Shown piece after piece: positions 1 to 11,637 of a DNA stretch of 64,000 bases. Below the pieces are notes generated by a model. That model ran no database searches and was not told where the DNA came from. It saw only the letters and a program-made list of their open reading frames with translations. Made by a program: the position numbers and the translations under genes. This DNA is from Mixophyes australis (Eukaryota > Chordata > Amphibia > Anura > Limnodynastidae): contig JAVHZZ010000002.1 in assembly GCA_036250195.1 (NCBI GenBank), forward strand, positions 279,330,960-279,394,959, written 5' to 3'. Numbering within the stretch: position 1 is the stretch's first letter; every line of letters starts with the position of its first letter.

Positions 1-905
1 GAGGAACACGGGCTAGGAAAGTTACGATTCTTCTAATACAATCAATGCAAAATGCAATGGAACTTCTTGCAGAGGACTGTGAGGAATGTATAGCATCATT
101 ATTATAGGTTATAATATAGAGCACATAGGCATTCTATAAGCCATAATAATATTGGTACAGAACAATGATATAAATTATCAATAACCAAAACAAATTCATA
201 TACATGCTAATATTGTAAAACGCAAGAAACCCAACGTGATCAAAACATGAATATATTGTAATATAAATACATTTTCTAATCATATGGAGGAGTATCATAG
301 AGTTTAATCTAACGTGAACATTCAAATATAGAGCAAAAGATTTTTCTAACCATGCCATTTCTCACTGTAGCAATATGATCCATATGTAAAAAATGTTTTA
401 TTCAGCATTATGTCCAATCTCATATAGTCCATAAAATATATCCAAAATTTTAACAATAGTCAGTATGAGTGCACCTTTTGATTCAAAAATAAAAGTTCAA
501 CTAATGAAAGGTAAAAGGCTGGATACAGGATAATTTAATCCTTTAGTAAAATATGTTTCCAAACTGTGGTTCCAATTTTCTTCTCTACGAAGTAGAGTTT
601 TGACTCGATCACCTCCTCATTTTAGAGGAAGAACACAATCAATCAGCATGCATCTCAAAGTGGCCGAAGAATGCTTGGCTTCCGGAAAATATTGTCCTAC
701 AGGTTTGCTACTGCAGCTTGTATTTACAGCAGAATATATAAAAGACATTTAAATTACCAGTTCCGTCACAAAAGCATCTGGTTGACTTGCCAACGTACAT
801 GAGTAAATAGGGGCCCATCAAAACGTATATATAACAAATTCAGTGACAAATTCAATTTAACAGAAATGCATGTCATAGGATAAGAATAGGAGTTTTCTGT
901 CCATT
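1..905. other. AT-rich stretch without recognised feature
   Basis: No coding frame, terminal repeat or tandem array could be supported here. The few open frames are short, low in complexity and without recognisable domains. Confidence 0.5.
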
Positions 906-974
906 TTGTGTGTGATTGAAAATATGATCAGCCATCATACCTCTACAAGTGGTACAAATGGGGCACCGAAAACA

Positions 975-1440
975 CCCCACTCTCATTCATTGTCTAAATA
1001 TAAGGGACACTTCTCTCTTCTTATTCTTCTCAACCTCTCTGAAGTCTTCAATACCGTTGTCCAGTCTTTTTTCTTGCAAACTCTTAAATCTATAGGCCTC
1101 TGTAACACTATCCTCTCCTGGTTCTTCTCTTTCCTCACCAACTGCTCCTTTTCAGTCTCTACACCTAACTCCACCACCCCCTCTTTCCTTACCTGTTGGA
1201 GTTCCCCAGGGATTTGTTCTTGCTCTCCTACTTTTCTCCCGCTATAACTTCTCCATTGGTGACCTTATTCGTTACTTTGGCCTCCAGTACCACTTGTATG
1301 CCAAGGACATCCAAATCTATCTTTCATTCCCCAATCTCTCCCTTTCTCTTATTTCTCATGTTTCCTACTGTCTATTTGCCATCTCATCTTGGATGTCCTA
1401 GTGCATTCTTAAACTCAATATTTCCAAGACTGAAATAATT
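975..1440 (+). pseudogene. L2-type LINE reverse transcriptase fragment
   Basis: A degenerate piece of a non-LTR retrotransposon reverse transcriptase. Two overlapping frames together follow the same order as the better-preserved L2 copy at 39.5-41.7 kb: a block like LLILLNLSEVFNT, then a block around [16 protein letters not shown], a proline-glycine block, and a C-terminal segment ending LNISKTEIIV. The catalytic aspartate of the first block is replaced (FNT where the family has FDT), and frame changes occur near 1200. It ends at a C-rich run just before the gypsy relic at 1499. It is a dead 5'-truncated copy. Family assignment rests on motif similarity only. Confidence 0.7.
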
Positions 1441-1498
1441 GTGACCTGCCCCCCCCCCCCCCCCTCCGGGGCTCCATCAGAACAAGATAAATGCTTCA

Positions 1499-1676
1499 TG
1501 TTACAGCCGCAGCGGTGCCCAGCCACCGCGACTCTCACCTGCGTCCCGGCCGTCACTATGACGACCGGGACATCACTTCTGGGGATTAGTCCCGGCCGTT
1601 GCCTAGGCAACGCTGCAGTCTCTTTGCGCCGCATCCCGGCATTAGCACAGCCGGGCGCGCGCGCACTAACCTACAT
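1499..1676 (+). repeat. Partial 5' LTR of gypsy relic
   Basis: Begins TGTTACAGCC and matches the first ~180 bp of the LTR at 2228, up to the shared CTAACCTACA. It then jumps directly into pol sequence, marking a deletion junction near 1677. Confidence 0.75.
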
Positions 1677-1680
1677 CTGA

Positions 1681-2227
1681 AAAAAATTACACTCTACTCT
1701 TTGTCAAGCCTCTTGCAGGTCCAAAGTCCTCGCTGATTGTCACCCTGGTCCTTGTCTATTAAAAGTGGGTGATCGAGTCTGGCTGTCCACTCGAAACATC
1801 AGGTTGAAGTAACCATGTAAGAAACTTTTACTTCGGTTTATCGGACCGTTCACTATTGAGAAGAAAATCAATCCGGTGGCGTTCAGACTCAAACTTTCAC
1901 CATCCTTAATAACTCCTAGTACCTTTCACTGTTCCCTCCTGAAAAAGGCGGTTCCTCCCAGCATGTTCCATCATCACTCTGCAAATAGACCTCGGCCTCT
2001 GCTTGTGAAAGGTGACGATGAGTTCATCGTGGAGAGAATCCTGGACTCGAGAAAAGTGCAAGGTCAGGTCTAGTTCTTAGTGCACTGGAAGGGTTACGGC
2101 CCAGAGGAGCGATGTTGGATACCACAAAAGCGTCTCCACGCTGAGAGACTCAAGAAGGAATTCTTTCAAAAATTTCCTATGAAGCCAGGATGTTGGGGTT
2201 CCTTGAGCACTCCTCAAGGGGGGGTAC
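1681..2227 (+). pseudogene. Gypsy pol C-terminal remnant (GPY/F and chromodomain)
   Basis: Encodes the C-terminal part of a gypsy integrase. A segment with KVGDRVWLSTRN is followed by RFIGPFTIEKKINPVAFRL (the GPY/F module), then a chromodomain-like stretch with FIVERILDSRKVQGQV and [14 protein letters not shown]. In-frame stops occur near 1809 and at 2071-2073, so it is broken. It aligns residue by residue with the end of the intact pol at 34497-37895, showing that the two elements are related but distinct. Chromodomains of such integrases are thought to guide insertion toward particular chromatin. Confidence 0.85.
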
Positions 2228-2934
2228 TGTTACAGCCGCGTCGGTGCCCAGCCACCGGGACCTTCACCTGCGTCCTGGCCATTGCTATGATGAACGAGAC
2301 ATCACTTCCGGGGGGTCGATTCAGTCTCTTTGCGCTGCGTCCCGGCATTAGCAGCAGCCGGGCACGCGCGCACTAACCTACAGCCACACACCTGCTATGA
2401 CAGCCTCTAGGGCTGATTATAGTCTGGCTCCCATTGGTCCGTTGCAGTATTTAAGGCAGTGAGGACTGAGCCTCACTGCCGGTTATAGCGTCCTGTTTTT
2501 CAGTACTGCTACCTGCTATTTGCTCCTTTGTTTGGTGTGCAACCAGAGATTGTTTACCCGTGTATAACCTTTACCTGTCCCTGGACTTTGAACCTGCGCT
2601 TCTGACCCTGATCTATTGCCTGAACCCGGATTTTGAACTTCTGCTAGTGACCCTGATCTTACGCCTGTCCCCGGATCCTGAACCTGTGCCTGGGACCCCT
2701 GACCTTGGTTTGTCCTTTGGATACGTTGTCTGCTGCTGGCCCCGACTTTTGCCTGGACCCCACGCTGCTGTCCGCCATAACACTCTATTCCTGGGTTCTC
2801 CTTAGCCGGTACACATCTCTCGACCTTCTGTTTGTTTGCAGCCAAGTCTCTCCCCACCACTAGGGGCAACAGTGAACACCAGACTTCAGAGCAGACTCCG
2901 GGTTTTGCTGTACTGGCTGGAGGGGTTCCTAACA
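2228..2934 (+). repeat. 3' LTR of gypsy relic (707 bp)
   Basis: Starts TGTTACAGCC and ends GGGGTTCCTAACA, so it has the TG...CA ends of an LTR. It contains a TATTTAAGG TATA-like box near 2449, also present in the 690-bp LTRs at 33955 and 38841. It follows the polypurine tract directly. Confidence 0.85.
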
Positions 2935-2939
2935 CTGCA

Positions 2940-3286
2940 TCCTTACAGATGCTGTCATTGCCATATCCAAAATTCATGCATGTCATGCAAAATTGAGTGC
3001 ATTCACTTAATCAGGACACATGGCAACACAAAACATCTTTGGCACTGTAGGCCCACAGTTTTGTGGTTTCAAAAATAATCTTAACATCTCCTATAAGTAA
3101 CAAACTGTCAGTAGATGATATATGTGGGTGTGTTCTTTCCATGGTGTATTGGATCCAGGTCTATGTTTCATAGCGAGAAGAAAATAAAAATTCTCTTACC
3201 AATAGACTCTGTTATGCAAATGTGAAGAAAGAAGAAAGCAGAGCGCAAAATTAATTATACTTAGGTCGTTTTTGAATAAAATAGCA
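2940..3286. other. No recognised feature
   Basis: Unique-looking AT-rich DNA between the gypsy relic and the next transposon. Nothing could be assigned. Confidence 0.4.
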
Positions 3287-3294
3287 CTAATAAC

Positions 3295-5303
3295 TAAGGA
3301 TGAGTGGGCTCGGATTCCGCTAATCCGAGCCCAACTGAACAGTGCGGATCCGACGGGATCCGAGCACTGTTCGGGTATTTTCGGCGCCAAAAAAAATGAA
3401 ACTGAGGCTCTGACGTCCAAGTCTCGCGTCGGATCTCGCGAGACTCGGATTGCATAAATTCCCCGCTAGCGGCCGCCATTTTCATTTGGGCTGTGATCAG
3501 GGTAGAGGGAGGTTGTAGGGTAGTAGTGCTCCTGCGTGATCAGTCCAGTTGTGCTTTATGCTTGTGTCCAGTGCTCTGTCCTTGCTGAGTCCAATGGTGC
3601 TTTGGCCAGTGTCTGTCCTGCTGAGTCCAGTGGTGCTTTAGTCCTGTGCATTTTTGTGCTAAGTCCATAGTAATTGTCTAATTATTAAAAACTCCAAAAA
3701 TTTAAAAAAAAAAAAAAATTATACAAAAAAAATTAAAAAAAAATGTTAAAAAATAATTTAAAAAGTATAAAAAAATTCTAGAGTAATATATTATTGCAGT
3801 CCTGAAATATTAGTACTGCAATACCTACGTTCACTGTTTCTGCAGTCCAAAAAATAGGAACTGCAATCTATATTACTATGTTCACTGTTTCAGCAGTCCA
3901 AAAAATAGGAACTGCAATCTATATTTCTACGTTCACTGTTTAAGCAGTCCAAAAAATAGGAACTGCAATCTATATTACTACGTTTACTGTTTAAGCAGTC
4001 CAAAAAATAGGAACTGCAATCTATATTTCTACGTTCACTGTTTTTGCAGTCCCAAAAAATAGGAACTGCAATCTATATTACTACGTTCACTGTTTAAGCA
4101 GTCCAAAAAATAGGAACTGCAATCTATATTACTACGTTCACTGTTTAAGCAGTCCAAAAAATAGGAACTGCAATCTATATTACTACGTTCACTGTTCCTG
4201 CAGTCCAAAAAATAGGAACTGCAATCTATATTACTACGTTCACTGTTTAAGCAGTCCAAAAAATAGGAACTGCAATCTATATTACTACGTTCACTATTTA
4301 AGCAGTCCAAAAAATAGGAACTGCAATCTATATTACTACGTTCACTGTTCCTGCAGTCCAAAAAATAGGAACTGCAATCTATATTACTACGTTCACTGTT
4401 TAAGCAGTCCAAAAAATAGGAACTGCAATCTATATTACTACGTTCACTATTTAAGCAGTCCAAAAAATAGGAACTGCAATCTATATTACTACGTTCACTG
4501 TTCCTGCAGTGCATAAATATATTAGTATCAGATATTAAAGTACGTTCACTGTTCCTGCAGTGCATAAATATTAGTATCAGATATTAAAGTACGTTCACTG
4601 TTCCTGCAGTGCATAAATATTAGTATCAGATATTAATGTACGTTCACTGTTCCTGCAGTGCATAAATATTAGTATCAGATATTAAAGTACGTTCACTGTT
4701 CCTGCAGTGCATAAATATTAGTATCAGATATTAAAGTACGTTCACTGTTCCTGCAGTGCATAAATATTAGTATCAGATATTAAACTACGTTCACTGTTCC
4801 TGCTACATCAAAAAAACATGAACCTGCCCTGCCATCAACTAAAACAAGAGGTAGTGACGTGCTTGAACTCCACCCTCTATATGCTGCAGAGGATGGAGGA
4901 GCAGCAAAAAAGCCATTCAAGCCTACACAGCCACCTACGATGAGCCACGTGTTTTGTGCCGCCCACTTGTGTCGCTTAGCTTAGTCATCCAGCTACCTCG
5001 GTGCAACATTTTGGACTAAAAACAATATTGTGAGGTGTGAGGTGTTCACAATAGACTGGAAATTAGTGGAAATGAATGTTATTAAGCTTAATAATAGTGT
5101 AGGAGTGAAAACAAACCCAAAATATGGATTTTAGCACTTTTTATGCTTTTTTAAAAAAAAAAATCAGAACCCAAAACCCAAAATCAGAACCAAAACCTTT
5201 CGTGGGGTGTTTTGGCAAAACAAATCAGAACCCAAAACCTCAAGCTAATCAGAACCCAAAACCCAAAACCCAAAACACCAAAAGTGGCCGGTACACACCC
5301 TTA
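3295..5303. mobile_element. Non-autonomous hAT-like element with internal minisatellite
   Basis: Bounded by an exact 8-bp duplication, CTAATAAC, at 3287-3294 and 5304-5311. Eight-base duplications are the hallmark of hAT transposons. The ends are short imperfect inverted repeats (TAAGGATGAG at the left, CACACCCTTA at the right). Inside the left end is a dyad-rich stretch on the theme CGGATTC/CGAGCCC; the right end is rich in CCCAAAAC. No transposase is present. The middle holds a tandem array (separate entry). A short relative with the same ends lies at 54422-54923. The first tandem copies lie about 540 bp inside the left end. Confidence 0.85.
3836..4803. repeat. Two-part minisatellite (51-bp then 49-bp units)
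   Basis: About fourteen units of ~51 bp (TACGTTCACTG, GCAGTCC, AAAAAATAGG, AACTGC) are followed from ~4505 by about six units of ~49 bp (TTCCTGCAGTGCATAAATA and TTAGTATCAGATATTAAAG). Both types share the core ACGTTCACTGTTcctGCAGT. In the first type, GCAGT and ACTGC flank an A-rich loop, so each unit can fold as a small hairpin. The open minus-strand frame through it encodes a 17-residue repeat and is an artefact. Confidence 0.9.
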
Positions 5304-5311
5304 CTAATAAC

Positions 5312-6237
5312 AGATAAAGGGTTACCATTTTAGGAAGAAGACCATTAAATAAGGCTGAATGCCAACCCCGTAGATGAAAATGTTTCCTAAAACCACAGTG
5401 AAAGTTGTTTAGCAAACAGTATCCTCATGGATACTGATAAAGGATGTTGACTTATGGGAATAAATCTAATTTAGCAAGTGCAACACATTTCAGAACATTG
5501 CAGTTCTTTTATCAGGCATGCTGGTAGTATACAGTAGCAATGTAAAATATTTTTAATCAATATAATATATAAACAATGAATATTCAATATGAATATTCAA
5601 TATGTGATATAAATAGTATATTACCAATATAAAATGCTTACTGATCAAACTAAGAATTGAATGTTGTATTAAACACAGATAAAAAGGGAAAATAGGGAAG
5701 AATCAATGGGATTAATGAGTAAACAAGTAAATTAAAAAACTGACAGATGCAATACTTCATTTACTTCTTCTGGGAACATTGTTTATATCATAAAAATGTA
5801 ATGACTCTTTCTGACCTAATCTTCTTAAATGACAATAGGTATCCATATTTAATTTTCCATTTATTCAGCATATGGATGCTCACACCCATTTAAGAAGGTT
5901 ACGTCAAAGTGAGCCCTACTGGCTTTTTAAATTACAACCATGTCCCCTGAGGGTACATGCGAAGTGCGGAATCAATGTTTACACATTGATCACCTTGACA
6001 CTTATCTCCCTTCATCTTTTTGGATTTATTATTACATCCACTTCACATTTTGATCATTATGAGCCTGATTTAGAGTAGGCTGCAATTTAATGCCTTGAAC
6101 ATAACAGCAAACATATGGCACCAAAACTGTGAAATTACATTAAGATATGTGTAACTCAAAATAGAGTGTATCTTATTGTGGCCAATGTAAAGATAAAAGA
6201 GTCATTATCATCAACTTTATGATAGTTACTGCTGTAC
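5312..6237. other. AT-rich stretch without recognised feature
   Basis: No domain-bearing frame or repeat boundary seen. A small duplication of ATATGAATATTCAATATG-like sequence occurs near 5580-5605. Confidence 0.4.
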
Positions 6238-6240
6238 CCT

Positions 6241-6476
6241 AAGGGCTTGAGTCATTAAGGAGAGCAAAGCATAACTTGCACCTGGGCAAAACCAAGTTGA
6301 ATTAATGGGGGAGGTATATATTATGGGGGACAATATTTGTGTGCTAGATGAAAAAATAGCCAGCATTTAGCATATGTGCAAAATAATAAACTCATTTTCA
6401 CCCCTTGCATTGTAGCATGGTTTGTCCAGGAGCAATTTTTTTTTTGCTTTGCACTTTTTCATGACTCAGGCCCTTA
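6241..6476. mobile_element. MITE with GGGCYTGAGTCAT termini
   Basis: A ~236-bp element whose left end AAGGGCTTGAGTCATTAAGG is mirrored at the right by ATGACTCAGGCCCTT. The interior contains the short AGCAAAGC / GCTTTGC inverted pair just inside the ends. No coding capacity. From memory this resembles an abundant frog MITE; superfamily not settled because the flanks (TAA before, TTA after) extend the palindrome rather than form a clear direct duplication. Confidence 0.7.
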
Positions 6477-6937
6477 CTGTTTAAGAAGAAATAAACAAAT
6501 AAATAAATAGCTTATATTCTCTCCTTTAAATAAGTAACCAACATCAAGACTGGTCTGGTTACAATTAAAGGGAGACAAAGAGCATGAGGTCCCTCTGCAA
6601 AAGCCATAACCAGCATAAGGCTATGACAAGTTGGGCTGGTCACCCTGTAGACCAAGAGTGTTGATGCCCCCTGTCATAATGTGTAATCAGTCACAGTCCT
6701 GTCAGCATTGTGTGGAATTCCCTAGGGGCACTTAACATAAGGAATACAATTCTTCACTCCTGGAGTAGTTCAAATTCATTGAAAATAAAAACCATAAGAG
6801 AATGATGATACATCCATCTTGAGATGCTGCATCATAAATGAATAAACTTTACTGAGCTCAAGGAGTCCATGTGTGAATAGGCAATCAGATTTGTTTTGCA
6901 ACACTCCAGACAACCAGATGTAAGCTACCTCTGATTG

Positions 6938-6990
6938 TATACACACCTTGAGAAAGATCCAACTGGATTGAAACGCGTTGGTAAGAACTC
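6938..6990 (+). other. Possible degenerate hammerhead-like motif
   Basis: The stretch CTTGAGAAAGATCC, a 4-nt loop, GGATTGAAACGCGTTGG resembles a hammerhead ribozyme core: a CUGAUGA-like box, a short stem II (GATCC with GGATT), then GAAAC and a very short stem III around ACGCGT. Such minimal motifs are known from Penelope-like retroelements. The first box is clearly altered (CTTGAGA), so catalytic activity is doubtful. No Penelope protein was seen nearby. The surrounding 6900-7300 could be part of a dispersed repeat. Confidence 0.3.
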
Positions 6991-7099
6991 GACAAGATGT
7001 GGTGAGACGACCTTTGTGCCGGAGATTCGTTGGATTATCGCAGTATGGGGACCTCGTTTTAAGATCATGTTGAGAGCGATGACTGACTGATAATCTGGT

Positions 7100-8341
7100 A
7101 GGAGGCTAATTCTCACTGTTTTAAAACATAAGGGCTTCCGTGTTTTGTATTTTTACATATAAATGTGGTTTTTGTGAGGTGCTACACTATCTTGATTTTT
7201 CTCATTTTTTAGTACTGCATTGAACTACATCGCCATATGACGATGAGACCATCAAATACTAAATTGGTAAAGAAGAAAGGCAGTATTTATATGACACCTT
7301 TGAGGTTGTGACGGGCGAGAAAAACTGGGATCTTGAGTAAGAACATACACAAAGGGGTTTACTCTCAAGAAGTGGAAACATACACTACATGGTGCTTAGA
7401 AGCTAATAAAATTAGCTAATAATAAAAAAGTCACACTTTTTTAGTGAATGGGTATATATTAGGACTACAACTAAGAATTTACTATTTTGTTTGTCTATCA
7501 TTCTCTTCCTCCACTTTCCTCCAAGATTTCATTGAATGAGTGGTGACGTTCTTTAGCCATCAAAGTATATTGAGAAAGTAGTGAAGAAAGTTTGAACTTC
7601 ATGAACTTTTATGATCTATTGAATAAATGTTTCTCTGAGTTTATTGAGTAGCGCCAATGGTTGTATATATGTTTATTTATGTGGATTTAAATTGATACAC
7701 AAAGCATATATGTAAACAATTACGTTTGGTTTCAATGTTGAATATTGTCATATAATTATAAAAGTGTTTATTTAATATTCACATTAAGACTCTTCACTCA
7801 CATTTGATTCTACAAGTGTTTTTAATTAAGTGTGTTTATTCCTGCTCTACAAGCCAGATCTATCTGTTAAAATTCACAAACTAAATCAAAAAACATTATA
7901 TGATAATTTGTAAACTTTTTATTATTTGTGTTTCCTAAAGTATACTAAAGAGAAGACAAGTATCAATTCAGTAACCCAAGTGGACAATAGAACACTCTTG
8001 GAACACTTGGAGCTAAATCTAACCTTCACACACACTCAATATTGGGACAGTGTGTTATGCAATTAATACTTGCATGTGGCTATGTATTTGATGGATTTTA
8101 TAACCTTTCCTTCCCAGGATTTTGTGGGGCTGGATACCTAAAACCCTGGAGTGGTGACAACATTTATATTGGGCTAACATTAGTATTTCAGAATGACTTT
8201 ATTGTCCCCCAAGTACTCTGTACACTCCTAATCTAAAAACTTTGTTCTAGCTTTATATTGTCTCCAGTTTAAATTGAGTTTTTAAGAACTACTGTTATAT
8301 TATTTATATCGATTCCACTTAATGAGATACTATGATCTATT
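7100..8341. other. AT-rich stretch without recognised feature
   Basis: Nothing supportable beyond simple AT-rich sequence; open frames are short and without domains. Confidence 0.4.
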
Positions 8342-8342
8342 T

Positions 8343-8695
8343 AGCCCATATCATTATCATCATCATCACCATTTATTTATATAGCACCACTGATTCCGCA
8401 GCGCTTTACAGAGAACTCCTTCATATCAGTCCCTGCCCCATTGGAGCTTACAGTCTAAATTCCCTAACACACACACACAGACAGACAGACTAGGGTCAAT
8501 TTTGATAGCAGCCAATTAACCTACTAGTATGGTTTTGGAGTGTGGGAGGAAACCGGAGCACCCGGAGAAAACCCACGCAAACACAAGGAGAACATACTCC
8601 ACACAGATAAGGCCGTGGTTGGGAATTGAACTCATGACCCCAGCGCTGTGAGGCAGAAGTGCTAACCACTTTGCCAGCGTGCTGCCCATATGCTG
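8343..8695 (-). mobile_element. L2-type LINE 3' end (minus strand)
   Basis: Read on the minus strand it ends with the L2-like tail GTAAAGCGCTGCGGAATC followed by GGTGCTATATAAATAAAT and a (GAT)n-type repeat, seen here as ATCATCATCATCACC at 8352-8366. The upstream part, with a GTGTGGGAGGAAACC block and GAACTCATGACCCCAGCGC, is a widespread vertebrate L2 3' segment. A short (CA)n/(GACA)n run at 8468-8490 lies inside it. Confidence 0.75.
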
Positions 8696-8802
8696 TCAAC
8701 AATGGAAATAGTGTAATGCTGTCTTTTTTATTGGATGTTAGCTTTATTAAATCATTATTATATTTCTTTAATTAGTTTCTGCACTATATTCATTATTGAA
8801 GT

Positions 8803-9683
8803 TATTAAAGTAATTTTATCGTTTTCAAATAAGCATTGATCAAGCGATTGTATTGTGTTTCTAATGCACAAAGTGATTTATTTTAGCAGATGTAAAGTTT
8901 AACAGTTCAATACGTGATTGTAATATAATACAGTACAGTACAGCCAATACTAAAAGATAAATACATACCGCTGTTATCGCTGCGCTACCATGGGCCCCAG
9001 TGAACAGTATATCTGTTTAGAATACTGTGGTAAGAGTAGACTGCGGGTAGTGGGGGTGCAGCTATGATTATATATACAGTCAGTGTTACAGAGTGAACAA
9101 TAGAGATGACGTGGCTTGCTTCTATAGGTCCAGACTTCTGATGGGTCCAGGGTAAACAGGTCATAGGCTGGTTCAATCTAAGGAATCCAAAGGTGGGGGT
9201 CATCTCTCCAGGGGATGAGCTCTGTTCTTCCCGCCAGAATCTCCAGTTACAATTAGTCTATTAGAATTTTATGGTCAGTATCATATTAAAAGTTTATTAC
9301 TTAACATCAATAACTAGAGTATGCAATGTGCGATCTCTTTGCCGAATGCACCGGACAGCTGCTGATGTAAAATTGATTAATATGATATCAGACATGACAC
9401 ATTTCCTTTAACCTGAACCTTAAATAACACTGAAGTGTACATTTAATCATATGATATAAACTAATAATAAACTAAATACTATCTGCTCATAAATTACAGT
9501 GTAACAGAACCAATATGAATGTGAATTATATAAATAACTAAATGATGTAATGCGAGTGTGTACGTGTGTATTTTACCTTGCGATCGCCGTATGCCATGTG
9601 TAGCGTGGCATACTGAGTGCAATCGACCAATAAGACAATATTAACCAATATACTTTCGTTCATCCAATTATACAACTTTGACA
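8803..9683 (-). repeat. 3' LTR of ERV
   Basis: On the minus strand it starts TGTCAAAGTTG and ends CTTTAATA. It contains an AATAAA polyadenylation signal (8877-8882) about 75 nt before that end. Aligns along its whole length with the LTR at 23091-23970. Confidence 0.88.
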
Positions 9684-9695
9684 GTTCCACCCTTT
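9684..9695 (-). other. ERV polypurine tract
   Basis: Read on the minus strand it is AAAGGGTGGAAC, directly before the TGTCAAAG start of the 3' LTR, which is where the plus-strand primer of a retrovirus lies. Confidence 0.75.
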
Positions 9696-11394
9696 GATAG
9701 TATAATAAACTATCACCTTAAAGATGTTATATGCAGGATCTCAGTACCACGTTTCATTGCTATGTAAGGCAAATCCCCCTTGCGGTATGACCACTCTGTT
9801 TGTAGATCTAAACAAGTTATCATAAGAGAGAGTCTTAATCCTCAAAACGACTTCTTCTTTTACTATAGACCATACATTTCTGGAGCTTGGAGATAACCTT
9901 TTGTATGCCCTTCAAGGGTGCAATAAAACATGTAAAACATTATTTGGAAAGGTACAGAGTACAATAGAACATGTATCAGTTATCCAGAATACTCTACTAC
10001 AGTTCTTCAAGTTTAACAGGTTCATCTGTCCAACGCATGTCTTTAAGCTCAGAATACGTTTAAACACTTCATGTTGATCAATAGCATCATCCTATGTCTA
10101 TCAATAATGTCATATACAATCTCCTTCAGCTTGCGTTACTATACACACTTCTAATAATGTCATCAGTTCTTTTCATCAACACTTGTGGGCGGGCTATTGT
10201 CTGCTCGTTCTTCCCAGTCTCCCAATACTCAGGTTTCTTTGTACGTGAAACAGTGATCGGCTTGCAAAATATTGGGAGACTCCAACTATGGGGTCAACGT
10301 ACTTACGGACGTAATGCTACTCAGACAATAGCCCCTCACACTTTCTCCAAGCTCCAGGGTTTCCAAATTTTTCCTTTACCTCTGAATTGAATAAAATAAT
10401 TGGCTGGACCGATTATGCTACTAACTTCTCCTTCATCCCCAATACCTCATTATCATTACCTGAACCAGTCTCTGTCACCTGCCAATAATTAAAAGAATTG
10501 ACCGTCCTGAGAAGAGAATGAAATGAGAGAAACACAAAAACAGGAAAAACTACAACTTCATGATGGACAACTGTCTTAGCCTTTGGCTCAGGTGCTACTA
10601 ACTGCATTCAAGGGCCTCCAGAACAGATTCATGAGTGCCCTTGGACCCTTCTCTAAGTGTTGGCTCCTCTGCAGTGTGTGGAATGGGCACCAGTGTGTCT
10701 CTGCAACCCTTGAAGCCGTGATGCTGGTAACCTACACCTGGTACCTGTCTGTCAAATAAACTGAGCCTAAGAAATTACTGTTTCACAACTTACTCTCCCG
10801 ATCCAACATCCTGACAGTTAGTGTGACTTTTCAGGAAACAGTGTTTTGGACGTTCTCGGTTGCCGTCTTACTGTTTACCTTCTCTCAAGGTCTAAGCTAG
10901 TCTCTCAGTTACAATCTCATCTCAAGGGGGGTCAAGAACATCCCAAAAACTGAAAGGTTAAGAGGCTGCCCAGGAGTGATTTTGATAGCGGGGAAGGACT
11001 AGTAGTTCAAGTTCCAACTCTTATTCTATTTAATTCATTCTACCGGGTAACGTTACTTTATGTTCACACTGGTTTGTGGCTAATCGAAAGTATGTGATTT
11101 GTTACCACTACTCATACATTATACATCTATTATCAACAACATGAATACCCCTATCACCTATTATAACTCTAGGGCTATCACATTGAATAACAAAAGCTTT
11201 GAGTATGACACAGTAATACATTAGACACATTTCTATACACCTTTACCCAGACATATTTCATTGGTACACCAGTGTATACTTGAGAATCCTGCATGGTGGT
11301 AATTGGATGACGTGGATTTGTTTTACCTGGAGAAAACCCCATCTGCAGGAGGGATATGGCATGGCTCTATTGGTATCATTTTCCTGACATTCTC
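9696..11394 (-). pseudogene. ERV 3' region (late pol/env), decayed
   Basis: By position this should hold the end of pol and env. Only short frames with many stops remain on the minus strand; no transmembrane-subunit signature or furin site could be identified with confidence. A 64-codon minus frame at 10413-10607 is the longest. Confidence 0.4.
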
Positions 11395-11637
11395 TTAATC
11401 AAGATAGGACATTGCCGTCCTACTAGCTTGAGAAGAAACGTCTGGTGCACCCCAATATACTCTTACCAGCTTGCACATACCTTCTGTACCCAGCTGAGCC
11501 AGACCATGTGCTGCCTCCGCTGGGTCTGGAAGATACACTCTGGGAGCTACTGGTCTACCTTGTCTATCTCTCCAGAGTCCACCAGACTCCTCACCACATC
11601 TCTTCACCTTCCATACAGTTAATTCTTTAGGTAACAC
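11395..11637 (-). pseudogene. ERV integrase N-terminal remnant
   Basis: An 80-codon minus-strand frame contains HGLAQLGTEGMCKLVRVYW, which resembles the retroviral integrase zinc-binding region (the family usually has an H...HLG...KL...YWxxP pattern). The second histidine is replaced by glutamine here and the following cysteine pair is not intact. No catalytic core was recognisable downstream. Its place between the gag end and the 3' LTR fits pol. Confidence 0.55.

Larger units (their letters stand above)
1499..2934 (+). mobile_element. Internally deleted Ty3/gypsy chromovirus relic
   Basis: A plus-strand gypsy element reduced to a partial 5' LTR, the end of pol and a 3' LTR. The flanking five bases are CTTCA before and CTGCA after, which agree at four of five positions and fit a 5-bp target duplication that has mutated. 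The purine-rich tract AAGGGGGGGTAC lies immediately before the 3' LTR, as in the intact relative at 33955-39530. Most of gag and pol is missing, so the copy is non-functional. Confidence 0.75.

Noticed and set aside
4035..4565. 176-codon frame with a perfect 17-residue repeat
   Set aside because: 51 is a multiple of three, so the minisatellite keeps an open frame by chance. Units outside the frame-preserving section break it.
8803..9683. Two independent solo LTRs instead of one provirus
   Set aside because: The AAGT duplication appears only at the outer flanks, the polypurine tract and primer site lie at the correct inner sides, and gag lies between in the right orientation.
10094..10390. 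98-codon plus-strand frame with a hydrophobic start, at first sight a signal peptide
   Set aside because: It is antisense to the ERV 3' region, has no recognisable domain, and chance frames of this length are common here.
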